Shown: piece by piece, positions 1-5,294 of the stretch
How positions within the stretch are numbered: position 1 is the stretch's first letter
How the letters are laid out: each line of letters opens with the position of its first letter
Made by a program: the position numbers and the translations under genes
Notes under the pieces: model-generated
Databases searched by the model: none
Seen by the model: only the letters and a program-made list of their open reading frames with translations
What the model was told of the DNA's origin: nothing
Assembly: GCA_024408015.1 (NCBI GenBank)
Contig: JAKSVJ010000069.1
Location: forward strand, 1 to 6,826
Reading direction: 5' to 3'
Source: Clostridia bacterium
Lineage (GTDB): Bacteria > Bacillota > Clostridia > Oscillospirales > CAG-272
DNA: 6,826 nt

Positions 1-1
1 T

Positions 2-184
2 AGTACATATCTTGGTGTTCATAACAAAAATGGTTATCGTGGATTGTATATGAGAGCAAAAGATAATACTGTGATCAATTCTGATTTAAACGGAAGTGCT
101 AATATAGGGAGAAAAGCATTCCCTATGTTTAGTTGTAGTTTAAATACGTTTAATAACATATTGGTTATTAAGAATCCAAATTAA
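2..184 (+). CDS. tnpB: C-terminal end of an IS200/IS605-family TnpB (OrfB) RNA-guided nuclease, cut by the window edge
   Basis: Sixty codons in frame 2 run from the window edge to a TAA at 182-184. They contain HNKNGYRGLYMRAKDNTVIN followed by SDLNGSANIGRKAFP, which matches the end of IS1341/TnpB-type proteins: the RGLY segment, then N-x-D-x-N-G-x-x-N-I-x-R-K. The Asp in NSDLNG (codon 83-85) would be the third RuvC catalytic acid, so the nuclease end looks intact. TnpB is the ancestor-type relative of Cas12: it cuts DNA under an omega-RNA made from the element's right end and favours transposon retention. The helix-turn-helix, RuvC-I/II and zinc-finger parts lie outside the window, so it cannot be judged whether the whole gene is intact or whether a TnpA partner exists. 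The adjoining hairpins (see 130-267) fit the right end of such an element. Confidence 0.85.
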   Translation, partial: STYLGVHNKNGYRGLYMRAKDNTVINSDLNGSANIGRKAFPMFSCSLNTFNNILVIKNPN

Positions 185-267
185 ATGTAAGACAAAAAAA
201 GCAGACCGAAGCCTGCTTATATGTCATAATGCGTCGTGATTGCGCATGTGGATGGGTAACTATTCAC
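130..267 (+). ncRNA. Probable omega-RNA scaffold and right end of the IS200/IS605 element
   Basis: In this transposon family the guide RNA covers the 3' end of tnpB and the right end of the element. Directly after the tnpB stop there are three compact inverted repeats: AAGCAG 199-204 with CTGCTT 213-218; ATGCG 229-233 with CGCAT 243-247, extendable by C225-A226-T227 pairing with G248-T249-G250 around a bulge; and GTGGAT 248-253 with ATTCAC 262-267 (one G-U pair) around loop GGGTAACT. The last two compete for 248-250. The third hairpin ends at TTCAC 263-267, a plausible end of the scaffold, after which a guide would start. The 5' limit given is arbitrary. This is inferred from position and folding by eye. 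No covariance check or element alignment was possible, and the exact right end is uncertain. Confidence 0.45.
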
Positions 268-268
268 A

Positions 269-298
269 AGAGCTTAAAAGAACACCTTTTGACGCTCT
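269..298 (+). repeat. Stem-loop immediately after the putative element end
   Basis: AGAGC 269-273 pairs with GCTCT 294-298, and inside it AAAAG 276-280 pairs with CTTTT 286-290 around loop AACAC, leaving a small internal loop of TT opposite GAC. No T-run follows on the plus strand, so this is not a normal terminator. It may be part of the element's right end, if that lies further right than 267, or a structure of the sequence into which the element inserted. Stem length is modest and its function is unknown. Confidence 0.3.
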
Positions 299-334
299 AA
301 TCATCTATATCTAATTGGGTAATCCTCCATAATA

Positions 335-370
335 AATGATTTTTTGATTTGTCCTATCAATTCAATCATT
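335..370. repeat. Imperfect inverted repeat in the region between tnpB and the glycosidase
   Basis: AATGATT 335-341 is the exact reverse complement of AATCATT 364-370. Inside, GATTTG 346-351 pairs with CAATTC 358-363 with one mismatch around loop TCCTAT, with TTTT 342-345 bulged on one side. It lies in an otherwise gene-free stretch (185-443). AT-rich inverted repeats of this size can occur by chance, so the role is open: leftover of an insertion element end, or noise. Confidence 0.25.
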
Positions 371-390
371 CCGGCTGATTACAAAAGCCA

Positions 391-443
391 AAGGGAGAGA
401 CTACTTCGTTACGTAGTCTCTCCCTTGCAGCTCTTTTTGTTTT
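391..443. terminator. Strong bidirectional rho-independent terminator between tnpB and the convergent glycosidase gene
   Basis: A perfect 14-bp stem is formed by 391-404 (AAGGGAGAGACTAC) and 413-426 around loop TTCGTTAC. Reading rightward it is followed by GCAGCTC and then a T-rich run (433-443), so it stops transcripts coming from the transposon side. Reading leftward it lies 17 nt past the glycosidase stop codon and is followed by TTTGGCTTTTG, a weaker U-tract. The convergent gene arrangement fits a shared terminator. Confidence 0.85.
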
Positions 444-1907
444 TTACTTCTGTTCAACTTTTATCAACATCATCGGATCGGAAATTTTGCTTTTTAAGTC
501 ATTAGAATAAGTGTAGTTACATGAGCCGATTTGAGAAATCAATCTTCCCGGCAAATATATTCTGTTCGCGTTAATTTGAACTTTTGATGTAATATCTATA
601 GCCGCATCATCCATGAGATTTTGCGCATATACACAAACATCGTCAGGCACTCTGTCAGGATAGATTAGCGTCAAACTACGATAATTTCCAAATATCCCAA
701 CAAATGCTTGCACATCATCAATTTCCATTTTGACATCAGCGGGAATTATTACGTGAGCATTTTGTTCGATATTTCTTCTTAATATAGATATGGCATAAGC
801 GCCATAGTGTGGGTTTTTGGAAGCAAGTACATAAGGTTTTTCACAAGTATCCGTGTACACTTCGGGTAATTTGCACCCTCTTGCAATCACAGCGGGTGCA
901 GTTTCTGTAACCGTTGTCCCACCATTTTTTATCCAACAAATATCACGTGCATAGAAGTAGTTGTCGGTAACCATTTCTTTTGAGAAAACATAATTTGTAT
1001 CTTTTACGCTAAATGGTGGGCATATTCTCTGCCATCGCAATACAGCTGAAATCTCTATTTGTGGGTCCATAGCTCCAAGTTGGAACCCAAGCCCTGCCGC
1101 AATCAAGTACTGATATTCTGCATTTATCATTCCCTTAACTCCAAGTTCAAATGGCAACGGATCTGATAATACGTCGTGTACTCGTGAGATAACTGCCGAA
1201 TCCTGCATTGGCCACATAACGTCATATGTTCTAAAGTAATCACTGATGGCTAGTATTTCTCTAGACATCTGCTTTCTTCTTGGCTTTTCTTCTTCATCTG
1301 TCAAAGGAGATTGAACAAATGCGTGCTCAATTGATATATCAGGAGCATTTTCCTTTAAGACCCTAGTCATCATTCTACGATATTCGATGTCGGTGCTGTG
1401 CTTGCCCCAATCTACTTTCCAATATTTTACGCCAGCTTCCCTACTTTGAATTGCTTTCTCTTTCCAATATTGAGCCGATACCTCTAAAGATGGTACTTCA
1501 TTTTCCATTGGCATTTGAGGTGACACCCACAATCCCAAGCCAACATAGCCAAATTCTTTGGCCAAATCGTTTAGCTTTTTTAATCTCTCAAGTGGTGTTG
1601 TGCCTAAACTTGCAAATTTAACAGGATCAGGCTCCATAGATCCTGCCGGCTTAATCCTTCCCACACTTTCATATCCTGTTGGAAAATCCCAGCCATCGTC
1701 CAAAAGAAAATATAATCCCTTTCGATACTCCATTGGTAAATAGTGGTAATTATCCTCACATCCAAATAAGTATTCTGCAGTCATAGCATCTCTTACATCA
1801 GCGCCATGATTGCCAGTAATGCCATATTTTTTTGCAACGTAACCTTGTCTATGCCAAGTACATAGATAACTTCCATTCTCAACTGACTTATCTGGAATAT
1901 AATTCAT
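444..1907 (-). CDS. Clan GH-D (GH27/GH36-like) glycoside hydrolase, putative alpha-galactosidase-type enzyme
   Basis: This protein of 487 aa has no signal peptide or membrane segment, so it is predicted to be cytoplasmic. Numbering from ATG 1907, YFLLDDGWD (about 66-74) matches the second barrel strand of alpha-galactosidases. VKYWKVDWG (about 160-168) holds the K-x-D motif, with Asp166 as likely nucleophile. SDYFRTYDV resembles the R-T-x-x-D element of GH27, with Asp229 as likely acid/base. The final hundred residues look like the beta-sandwich domain common in this clan. At under 500 aa it is far shorter than GH36 enzymes and lacks their N-terminal beta domain. The linkage and sugar cannot be read from the sequence, and overall similarity to named enzymes appears low. 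The start at ATG 1907 is preferred because GGGAG lies 5 nt upstream; an in-frame TTG at 1919 precedes that SD. The gene starts 16 nt after the HIT gene, so the two are probably co-transcribed. Confidence 0.75.
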   Translation of the reverse strand: MNYIPDKSVENGSYLCTWHRQGYVAKKYGITGNHGADVRDAMTAEYLFGCEDNYHYLPMEYRKGLYFLLDDGWDFPTGYESVGRIKPAGSMEPDPVKFASLGTTPLERLKKLNDLAKEFGYVGLGLWVSPQMPMENEVPSLEVSAQYWKEKAIQSREAGVKYWKVDWGKHSTDIEYRRMMTRVLKENAPDISIEHAFVQSPLTDEEEKPRRKQMSREILAISDYFRTYDVMWPMQDSAVISRVHDVLSDPLPFELGVKGMINAEYQYLIAAGLGFQLGAMDPQIEISAVLRWQRICPPFSVKDTNYVFSKEMVTDNYFYARDICWIKNGGTTVTETAPAVIARGCKLPEVYTDTCEKPYVLASKNPHYGAYAISILRRNIEQNAHVIIPADVKMEIDDVQAFVGIFGNYRSLTLIYPDRVPDDVCVYAQNLMDDAAIDITSKVQINANRIYLPGRLISQIGSCNYTYSNDLKSKISDPMMLIKVEQK

Positions 1908-1923
1908 AACAGCTCCCAACTAA

Positions 1924-2352
1924 TTAATTTTCTATATTTGATTTTATTTTTTCTATGATTGCTTTGTATTCTTCATCTTCGAGATAAACTCTATTTGGAT
2001 TCATTGCAAAAGTTGAACCCCATTCAAATTCATCGTCCTCATATTTTGGAACCAAGTGAAAATGCAAATGACAACCAGTGTCACCATACGCTCCATAGTT
2101 CACCTTTTTTGGTCCAAACGCTTTGTGTATCGCATTAGCGGCGTTGTTTATATCCTCTATGAATAGTTCTCTTTCTTCTTTAGAAATATTAACTATTTCG
2201 CTCACATGATCCTTGTAAGCAACAATACATCTTCCCTTGTGGCTCTGCTCTTTAAACAAAATAAGGGTTGATACCTTTAAATCACAAATGATTATTCCGA
2301 ACTTATCAAGGAGTTCTCCACGCATACAGTATCCGCAATTACAATCTTTCAT
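1924..2352 (-). CDS. HIT-family (histidine triad) nucleotide hydrolase
   Basis: This 142-aa protein carries the histidine triad GCHLHFHLVPKY at residues 93-104: His95, His97 and His99, with His97 expected to be the catalytic nucleophile by family pattern. Upstream are the usual HIT elements HKGRCIVAYKDHVSEI (38-53) and the NYGAYGDTG loop (85-93). HIT proteins hydrolyse or transfer nucleotidyl groups from substrates such as AMP-lysine, ApnA or nucleotide sugars; which branch this is cannot be decided here. The N-terminus holds a Cys cluster, C4-x-C6-x2-C9, that could bind zinc. Start ATG 2352 is chosen because AAAGAGG lies 6 nt upstream; an in-frame extension to 2397 has no such site and reads through a hairpin. 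The gene lies between yitT (69-nt gap) and the GH-D glycosidase (16-nt gap) on the same strand. A Gal-type (GalT-like) link to the glycosidase is tempting but unsupported. Confidence 0.9.
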   Translation of the reverse strand: MKDCNCGYCMRGELLDKFGIIICDLKVSTLILFKEQSHKGRCIVAYKDHVSEIVNISKEERELFIEDINNAANAIHKAFGPKKVNYGAYGDTGCHLHFHLVPKYEDDEFEWGSTFAMNPNRVYLEDEEYKAIIEKIKSNIEN

Positions 2353-2372
2353 TTTAAACCTCTTTACAAATT

Positions 2373-2403
2373 TGACCCTCGAGCACAAATGCATCAAGGG
2401 TCA
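2373..2403. other. Inverted repeat between yitT and the HIT gene
   Basis: TGACCCT 2373-2379 and AGGGTCA 2397-2403 pair perfectly. Inside, GA 2381-2382 with TC 2394-2395 and GCA 2383-2385 with TGC 2390-2392 extend the stem with small bulges around loop CAAA. In the direction of the genes (minus) the 3' side is followed by AATTTGTAAAG, not a real U-tract, so it is a poor terminator for yitT and more likely a read-through, stability or attenuation element. Reading rightward it is followed by TTTCATTTTTTT and could stop antisense transcripts. Confidence 0.45.
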
Positions 2404-2421
2404 TTTCATTTTTTTGCTCAA

Positions 2422-3300
2422 TTAAAAATTATCAGTTATGTTCAAGAAACCATTACCATAGATTTCATGACAGTCATTAATGATAATAAATGATTGTGGG
2501 TCAACTTTTTTTGCAAATGCTCTTATTTTGGCTGCCTGATACTTGTTCACAACAGTAACGACTACCTTCTTCTTTGTGTCAGTGAATACGCCACAAGCTT
2601 CCCACTCTGTTGCTCCCCTGACGATTTCTTTCATAATATATTCTTCAACCTCTTCCGGATGTGTTGTTATAATCATAAGGTTCTTTCTACTGTTGATTGA
2701 GTCAACGGCAAATTGAACACCAAATGACTTAATCAAAAGATAAAGAATAGAATATACACCAACTATAGGGTCAAGAAGGAAGAATGAACCACCAGCAATC
2801 AATATATCAACAAATACCATGGCTGAACTAATATCAGTTTTTGTATATTTCCTAATAATTATTGCGATTATCTCTGTTCCACCTGTACTGCCTCCATTTT
2901 TTAGTACGAAAGCTGTTCCAATACAAGCTATTGAACAGGAGATAATTAATTCCAATGTTTTGTCACCCAGAAGTGGCTTATCAATTGGAGCTATCAAATT
3001 GAGTAGTTCCAAAACCCCAGTATACAAGAGTGTGCAGTATGTGGTCTTTATACCAAGGTTCTTTCCTAGAAAAATCCAACCGATTAATAAAAATGCTAAG
3101 GTCAATATCGAAATGACATTCGTAGTGCTTATACCTTTGATTAATCCACCTAATAGAATACCAATACCTGAGCACCCACCAGGAACAAAGTTATTGGGAA
3201 TTCTAAAGAAGTGAATATCCATAGCAACAAAAATGATTGCTATAGTTAAAATTAAATATTCGACAACTACGCTTTTCTTTTTTGCTTTAAGCTCCTCCAT
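2422..3300 (-). CDS. YitT-family integral membrane protein (DUF161 plus C-terminal DUF2179)
   Basis: This 292-aa protein has the two-part YitT architecture. The membrane half (about 12-196) has roughly five to six hydrophobic segments, around 12-29, 62-79, 86-104, 116-134, 157-176 and 178-195. It carries the family signatures RIPNNFVPGGCSGIGIL (33-49) and NGGSTGGTEI (135-144). A soluble C-terminal domain (about 205-285, LMIITTHPEEVEEYI onward) corresponds to DUF2179. Members are inner-membrane proteins of poorly defined, probably transport-related function, common in Firmicutes. Length is normal for the family. Start ATG 3300 is chosen because GAGAGG (3308-3313) is 7 nt upstream; the longer in-frame reading to 3324 would start inside the pfkA terminator. 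Expression seems to come from a promoter within the end of pfkA (3343-3372). Confidence 0.92.
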   Translation of the reverse strand: MEELKAKKKSVVVEYLILTIAIIFVAMDIHFFRIPNNFVPGGCSGIGILLGGLIKGISTTNVISILTLAFLLIGWIFLGKNLGIKTTYCTLLYTGVLELLNLIAPIDKPLLGDKTLELIISCSIACIGTAFVLKNGGSTGGTEIIAIIIRKYTKTDISSAMVFVDILIAGGSFFLLDPIVGVYSILYLLIKSFGVQFAVDSINSRKNLMIITTHPEEVEEYIMKEIVRGATEWEACGVFTDTKKKVVVTVVNKYQAAKIRAFAKKVDPQSFIIINDCHEIYGNGFLNITDNF

Positions 3301-3307
3301 AAAATAA

Positions 3308-3313
3308 CCTCTC
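3308..3313 (-). promoter_or_regulatory. yitT ribosome binding site abutting the pfkA terminator T-run
   Basis: GAGAGG on the minus strand lies 7 nt before the yitT ATG and touches the last T of the pfkA terminator's seven-T run (3314-3320). No promoter can fit between the terminator and this site. It decides the start at 3300 in place of in-frame codons upstream. Confidence 0.75.
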
Positions 3314-3341
3314 AAAAAAAGCATGGCTTATCGCCATGCTT
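3314..3341 (-). terminator. Rho-independent terminator of the DUF6062-pfkA operon
   Basis: On the minus strand AAGCATGGC (3341-3333) and GCCATGCTT (3327-3319) form a perfect 9-bp stem with a 5-nt loop, followed by a run of T (3320-3314). It begins 10 nt after the pfkA stop codon. It is a textbook terminator, and the predicted start site of yitT lies inside its first arm. Confidence 0.9.
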
Positions 3342-3342
3342 C

Positions 3343-3372
3343 ATTGTACCATTATCTTACCTTGTATGTCAA
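3343..3372 (-). promoter_or_regulatory. Predicted sigma-A promoter of yitT, inside the 3' end of pfkA
   Basis: On the minus strand a perfect TTGACA (3372-3367) is followed after 18 nt by TACAAT (3348-3343). The -35 box and most of the spacer are coding sequence of pfkA (its last codons, LTYKVR-stop). Transcription would start near 3336, within the terminator hairpin arm 3341-3333, leaving a leader of about 36 nt before yitT. Support is from motif match and position only. Confidence 0.65.
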
Positions 3373-4413
3373 CTCGTACAAAGCTTTCTTTTTAGCATTT
3401 ATTGTGTTGCAACGTTCAACCATCCAGGCTTTATCTTCTGCAGGAATATTTGCAATTTGCTCATCTGTAAGTTTTCCTTTGAGCATCTTATCAACCATAA
3501 GAGCTTTGTGAATATCAACTGTGCAAAGTTTGTCGTCAACTTTGCAAATAACGATATCCGAGTTTCCTTCAAGAAGCTGACTTACAGCATACTCACCCAT
3601 TTCGGTTGCTAGAATTCTATCTGCAAAAGATGGAATTCTACCTCTTTGAATATGTGCTGGGTTAATAAATCTTGTTGTAATTCCTGCCTTCTCGTTGATG
3701 GTCTTTGTTAATTTCTCACCATAACCAGGAAGTCCTTCAGAAACAACAATAATGAATGATCTCTTACCGTTCTTTCTAGCTTCAATCATGTCAGCAATAA
3801 GCTTGTCTTCATCAAATGAGATTTCAGGAACAGCTACCGCAAATGCACCAATTGAAATAGCAACATTAAGAGCAATGTCTCCTGCATGTCTACCCATAAC
3901 TTCAATAACTGCGCATCTAGCGTGTGATTCTGATGTAGCTCTCAATGAATCAATCATTTCCATATCTATTGTCATAGCAGAATCAAATCCGATTGTTGTA
4001 TCAGTAGCAGCTATATCGTTATCAATTGTGCCAGGAACACCGATTGTCGGGATTCCATGAGAAGCAAGGTCAGTAGCACCTCTGAAAGTGCCGTCACCGC
4101 CGATTGCAATTACACCATCAATTTGGTTTTCTTCGCAAGTTTTAAGAGCTTTTGCCATGCCTTCTGGTGTAGCAAATTCGTCGCATCTTTCAGTGTATAA
4201 AATTGTTCCGCTAACGTTTATTATATTTGATACATCACCTGGTTTTGCAAGAAGTTTTAAGTTGTTGTCAATAAGACCCTTGTATCCTTCCATGATACCA
4301 TAAACTTCAATACCATTTGTAAGTGAAGTGCGAACAACAGCTCTTACTGCTGCATTCATACCAGGAGCATCTCCACCTGATGTAAGTACACCAATTCTTC
4401 TAAACTTTTTCAT
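3352..4413 (-). CDS. pfkA: ATP-dependent 6-phosphofructokinase
   Basis: This 353-aa enzyme phosphorylates fructose 6-phosphate to fructose 1,6-bisphosphate, the committed step of glycolysis, in the cytoplasm. Visible motifs are TSGGDAPGMNAAVRA (11-25, nucleotide loop), IGGDGT (104-109), VPGTIDND (126-133, catalytic Asp131 by analogy with E. coli Asp127), EVMGRHAGD (171-179), Arg248 and HIQRG (254-258). The Gly in GGDGT and the Gly in PGTIDND are the ATP-type residues; PPi-dependent enzymes carry Asp and Lys there. Arg24 and Arg28 match E. coli effector-site Arg21 and Arg25. Two oddities: Arg259 stands where the family signature has Gly (HIQRG-G), and the C-terminus extends about 30 residues beyond the roughly 320-residue E. 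coli type. Start ATG 4413 has GAGG 8 nt upstream, overlapping the stop of the preceding gene 10 nt away, which suggests translational coupling. Confidence 0.96.
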   Translation of the reverse strand: MKKFRRIGVLTSGGDAPGMNAAVRAVVRTSLTNGIEVYGIMEGYKGLIDNNLKLLAKPGDVSNIINVSGTILYTERCDEFATPEGMAKALKTCEENQIDGVIAIGGDGTFRGATDLASHGIPTIGVPGTIDNDIAATDTTIGFDSAMTIDMEMIDSLRATSESHARCAVIEVMGRHAGDIALNVAISIGAFAVAVPEISFDEDKLIADMIEARKNGKRSFIIVVSEGLPGYGEKLTKTINEKAGITTRFINPAHIQRGRIPSFADRILATEMGEYAVSQLLEGNSDIVICKVDDKLCTVDIHKALMVDKMLKGKLTDEQIANIPAEDKAWMVERCNTINAKKKALYELTYKVR

Positions 4414-4423
4414 AATATATACC

Positions 4424-5134
4424 TCATTCGTTAATTTCGTCGTTTCCACTTAAGAACGCAATCGAACGCGGAACTGCATCCTTTGCGTTATACCATGGTT
4501 CTTTATCATATCTATAATCAAACTTCTTACAGAACCAACTGACGTCTTCTCCAAGAGATTTGATGTAGTTTTGCATTATATTTCTTGTATCCTTGAAAAA
4601 CTCAGCAAAGTCTTTTTTACCAAGAAATGAATTTCCATATTCAAGAAGTGTCTTGTAATGTGGTAGACAGAACATGGTTTGCTTTGAATATTTTCTTCTA
4701 AAATCGTCTTCGTTTTCCCACATATATATTGCATTTGACATAAGTCTTCCAAAATTGTCATTTGCCTTATCGCACACATAACAACTCTGATCTAGTGATG
4801 TGAGCTTCTTTTGCTCTTTCTCGCTTTTTGGATCAAATAGGGTTCCTTGAGAGAAGATATTCTTCTCAACTTCAGCCACGTGACTCTCCAAAATTAAACC
4901 TAAACCTAGTCGATTTCCCATTGAGTACATCTTGGCAAAGTGTCTCTTACAAAAACCTTTTCTATTTGTTTCAATTCTGACATCAGGTTCCATCATTGCA
5001 GCACCCATGACGGCTTCAAGTGCATTTTTTTCAAGCATTGAATATAGCGCACAAAGAGGGCATTTTGGCTTTTCTGATTCAAGCGACGCATCAAAAGATT
5101 CGTTAATAGGGATCGTATATATTTGTTCCGCCAT
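4424..5134 (-). CDS. DUF6062-like protein with two Cys/His metal-binding motifs
   Basis: This 236-aa cytoplasmic protein has no known function. The recognisable feature is a repeated metal-site pattern: C25-P-L-C28 with C62-K-R-H65, and C118-Y-V-C121 with C156-L-P-H159. Each pair is a CxxC followed about 34 residues later by CxxH, so the protein probably holds two duplicated zinc-finger-like units. It resembles clostridial proteins classed as DUF6062 from memory; the family name needs a profile search. Homologues are sometimes labelled ABC transporter substrate-binding proteins, but no signal peptide or lipobox is present here. Start ATG 5134 is chosen over GTG 5140 because AGGAGG lies 5 nt before the ATG and overlaps the region around the GTG. 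It is the first gene of an operon with pfkA, under a good sigma-A promoter (5164-5192). Confidence 0.8.
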   Translation of the reverse strand: MAEQIYTIPINESFDASLESEKPKCPLCALYSMLEKNALEAVMGAAMMEPDVRIETNRKGFCKRHFAKMYSMGNRLGLGLILESHVAEVEKNIFSQGTLFDPKSEKEQKKLTSLDQSCYVCDKANDNFGRLMSNAIYMWENEDDFRRKYSKQTMFCLPHYKTLLEYGNSFLGKKDFAEFFKDTRNIMQNYIKSLGEDVSWFCKKFDYRYDKEPWYNAKDAVPRSIAFLSGNDEINE

Positions 5135-5163
5135 GAGCACCTCCTAGTTTACAATTCCACGAT

Positions 5164-5192
5164 ATTATACAACGATTGTATTAACAAATCAA
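5164..5192 (-). promoter_or_regulatory. Sigma-A promoter of the DUF6062-pfkA operon
   Basis: On the minus strand TTGATT (5192-5187) and a perfect TATAAT (5169-5164) are separated by 17 nt. The predicted start is near 5157, giving a leader of about 23 nt that contains CTAGGAGG before the ATG at 5134. An inverted repeat (5167-5181) sits across the -10 box and spacer. Confidence 0.8.
5167..5181. promoter_or_regulatory. Operator-like palindrome overlapping the -10 box
   Basis: ATACAA 5167-5172 and TTGTAT 5176-5181 are perfect inverted repeats separated by CGA. The left half overlaps three bases of the -10 box (5164-5169), a position where a bound dimeric regulator would block RNA polymerase. The sequence does not match the CcpA cre or Rex consensus, so no regulator can be named. 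It could also be chance in AT-rich DNA. Confidence 0.35.
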
Positions 5193-5242
5193 CACAAAAA
5201 CCGAAAAAACAAGGCCATTAATGCCGAAAAAGCGCATTTTAC

Positions 5243-5271
5243 TTGACATTTTTAGCGAAGATGTGCATAAT
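5243..5271 (+). promoter_or_regulatory. Sigma-A promoter of the DNA glycosylase operon
   Basis: A perfect TTGACA (5243-5248) and CATAAT (5266-5271) are separated by 17 nt. The predicted start is near 5278, leaving a short leader of about 17 nt with AGGAAGTG (5281-5288) just before the ATG at 5295. It is divergent from the pfkA operon promoter, with the two -35 boxes 50 nt apart. Confidence 0.8.
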
Positions 5272-5294
5272 TTTAGTGCTAGGAAGTGATTTGT

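Noticed and set aside
301..330. Nine-codon minus-strand frame MEDYPIRYR with ATG at 330
   Set aside because: No Shine-Dalgarno at proper spacing before the ATG, no recognisable peptide, and it overlaps structured element-end DNA.
1558..1743. Plus-strand open frame opposite the glycosidase gene
   Set aside because: It lies antisense to a protein with clear catalytic motifs, has no ribosome binding site, and its product is not protein-like. The same applies to plus-strand frames at 2494-2700, 2819-3214, 3752-4060 and 4088-4303.
1908..1919. TTG start at 1919 for the glycosidase
   Set aside because: The GGGAG ribosome binding site lies between this codon and ATG 1907, so it can serve only the ATG.
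2373..2403. Hairpin considered as the yitT terminator
   Set aside because: In the yitT direction it is followed by AATTTGTAAAG and lacks a U-tract. It is kept only as an inverted repeat of unknown role.
4932..5147. Plus-strand frame opposite the DUF6062-like gene
   Set aside because: Antisense to a gene with a strong promoter and SD; composition reflects the opposite-strand codons.
5167..5181. CcpA cre site in the pfkA operon promoter
   Set aside because: The palindrome has a 3-nt centre and lacks the TG...CG...CA layout of cre.
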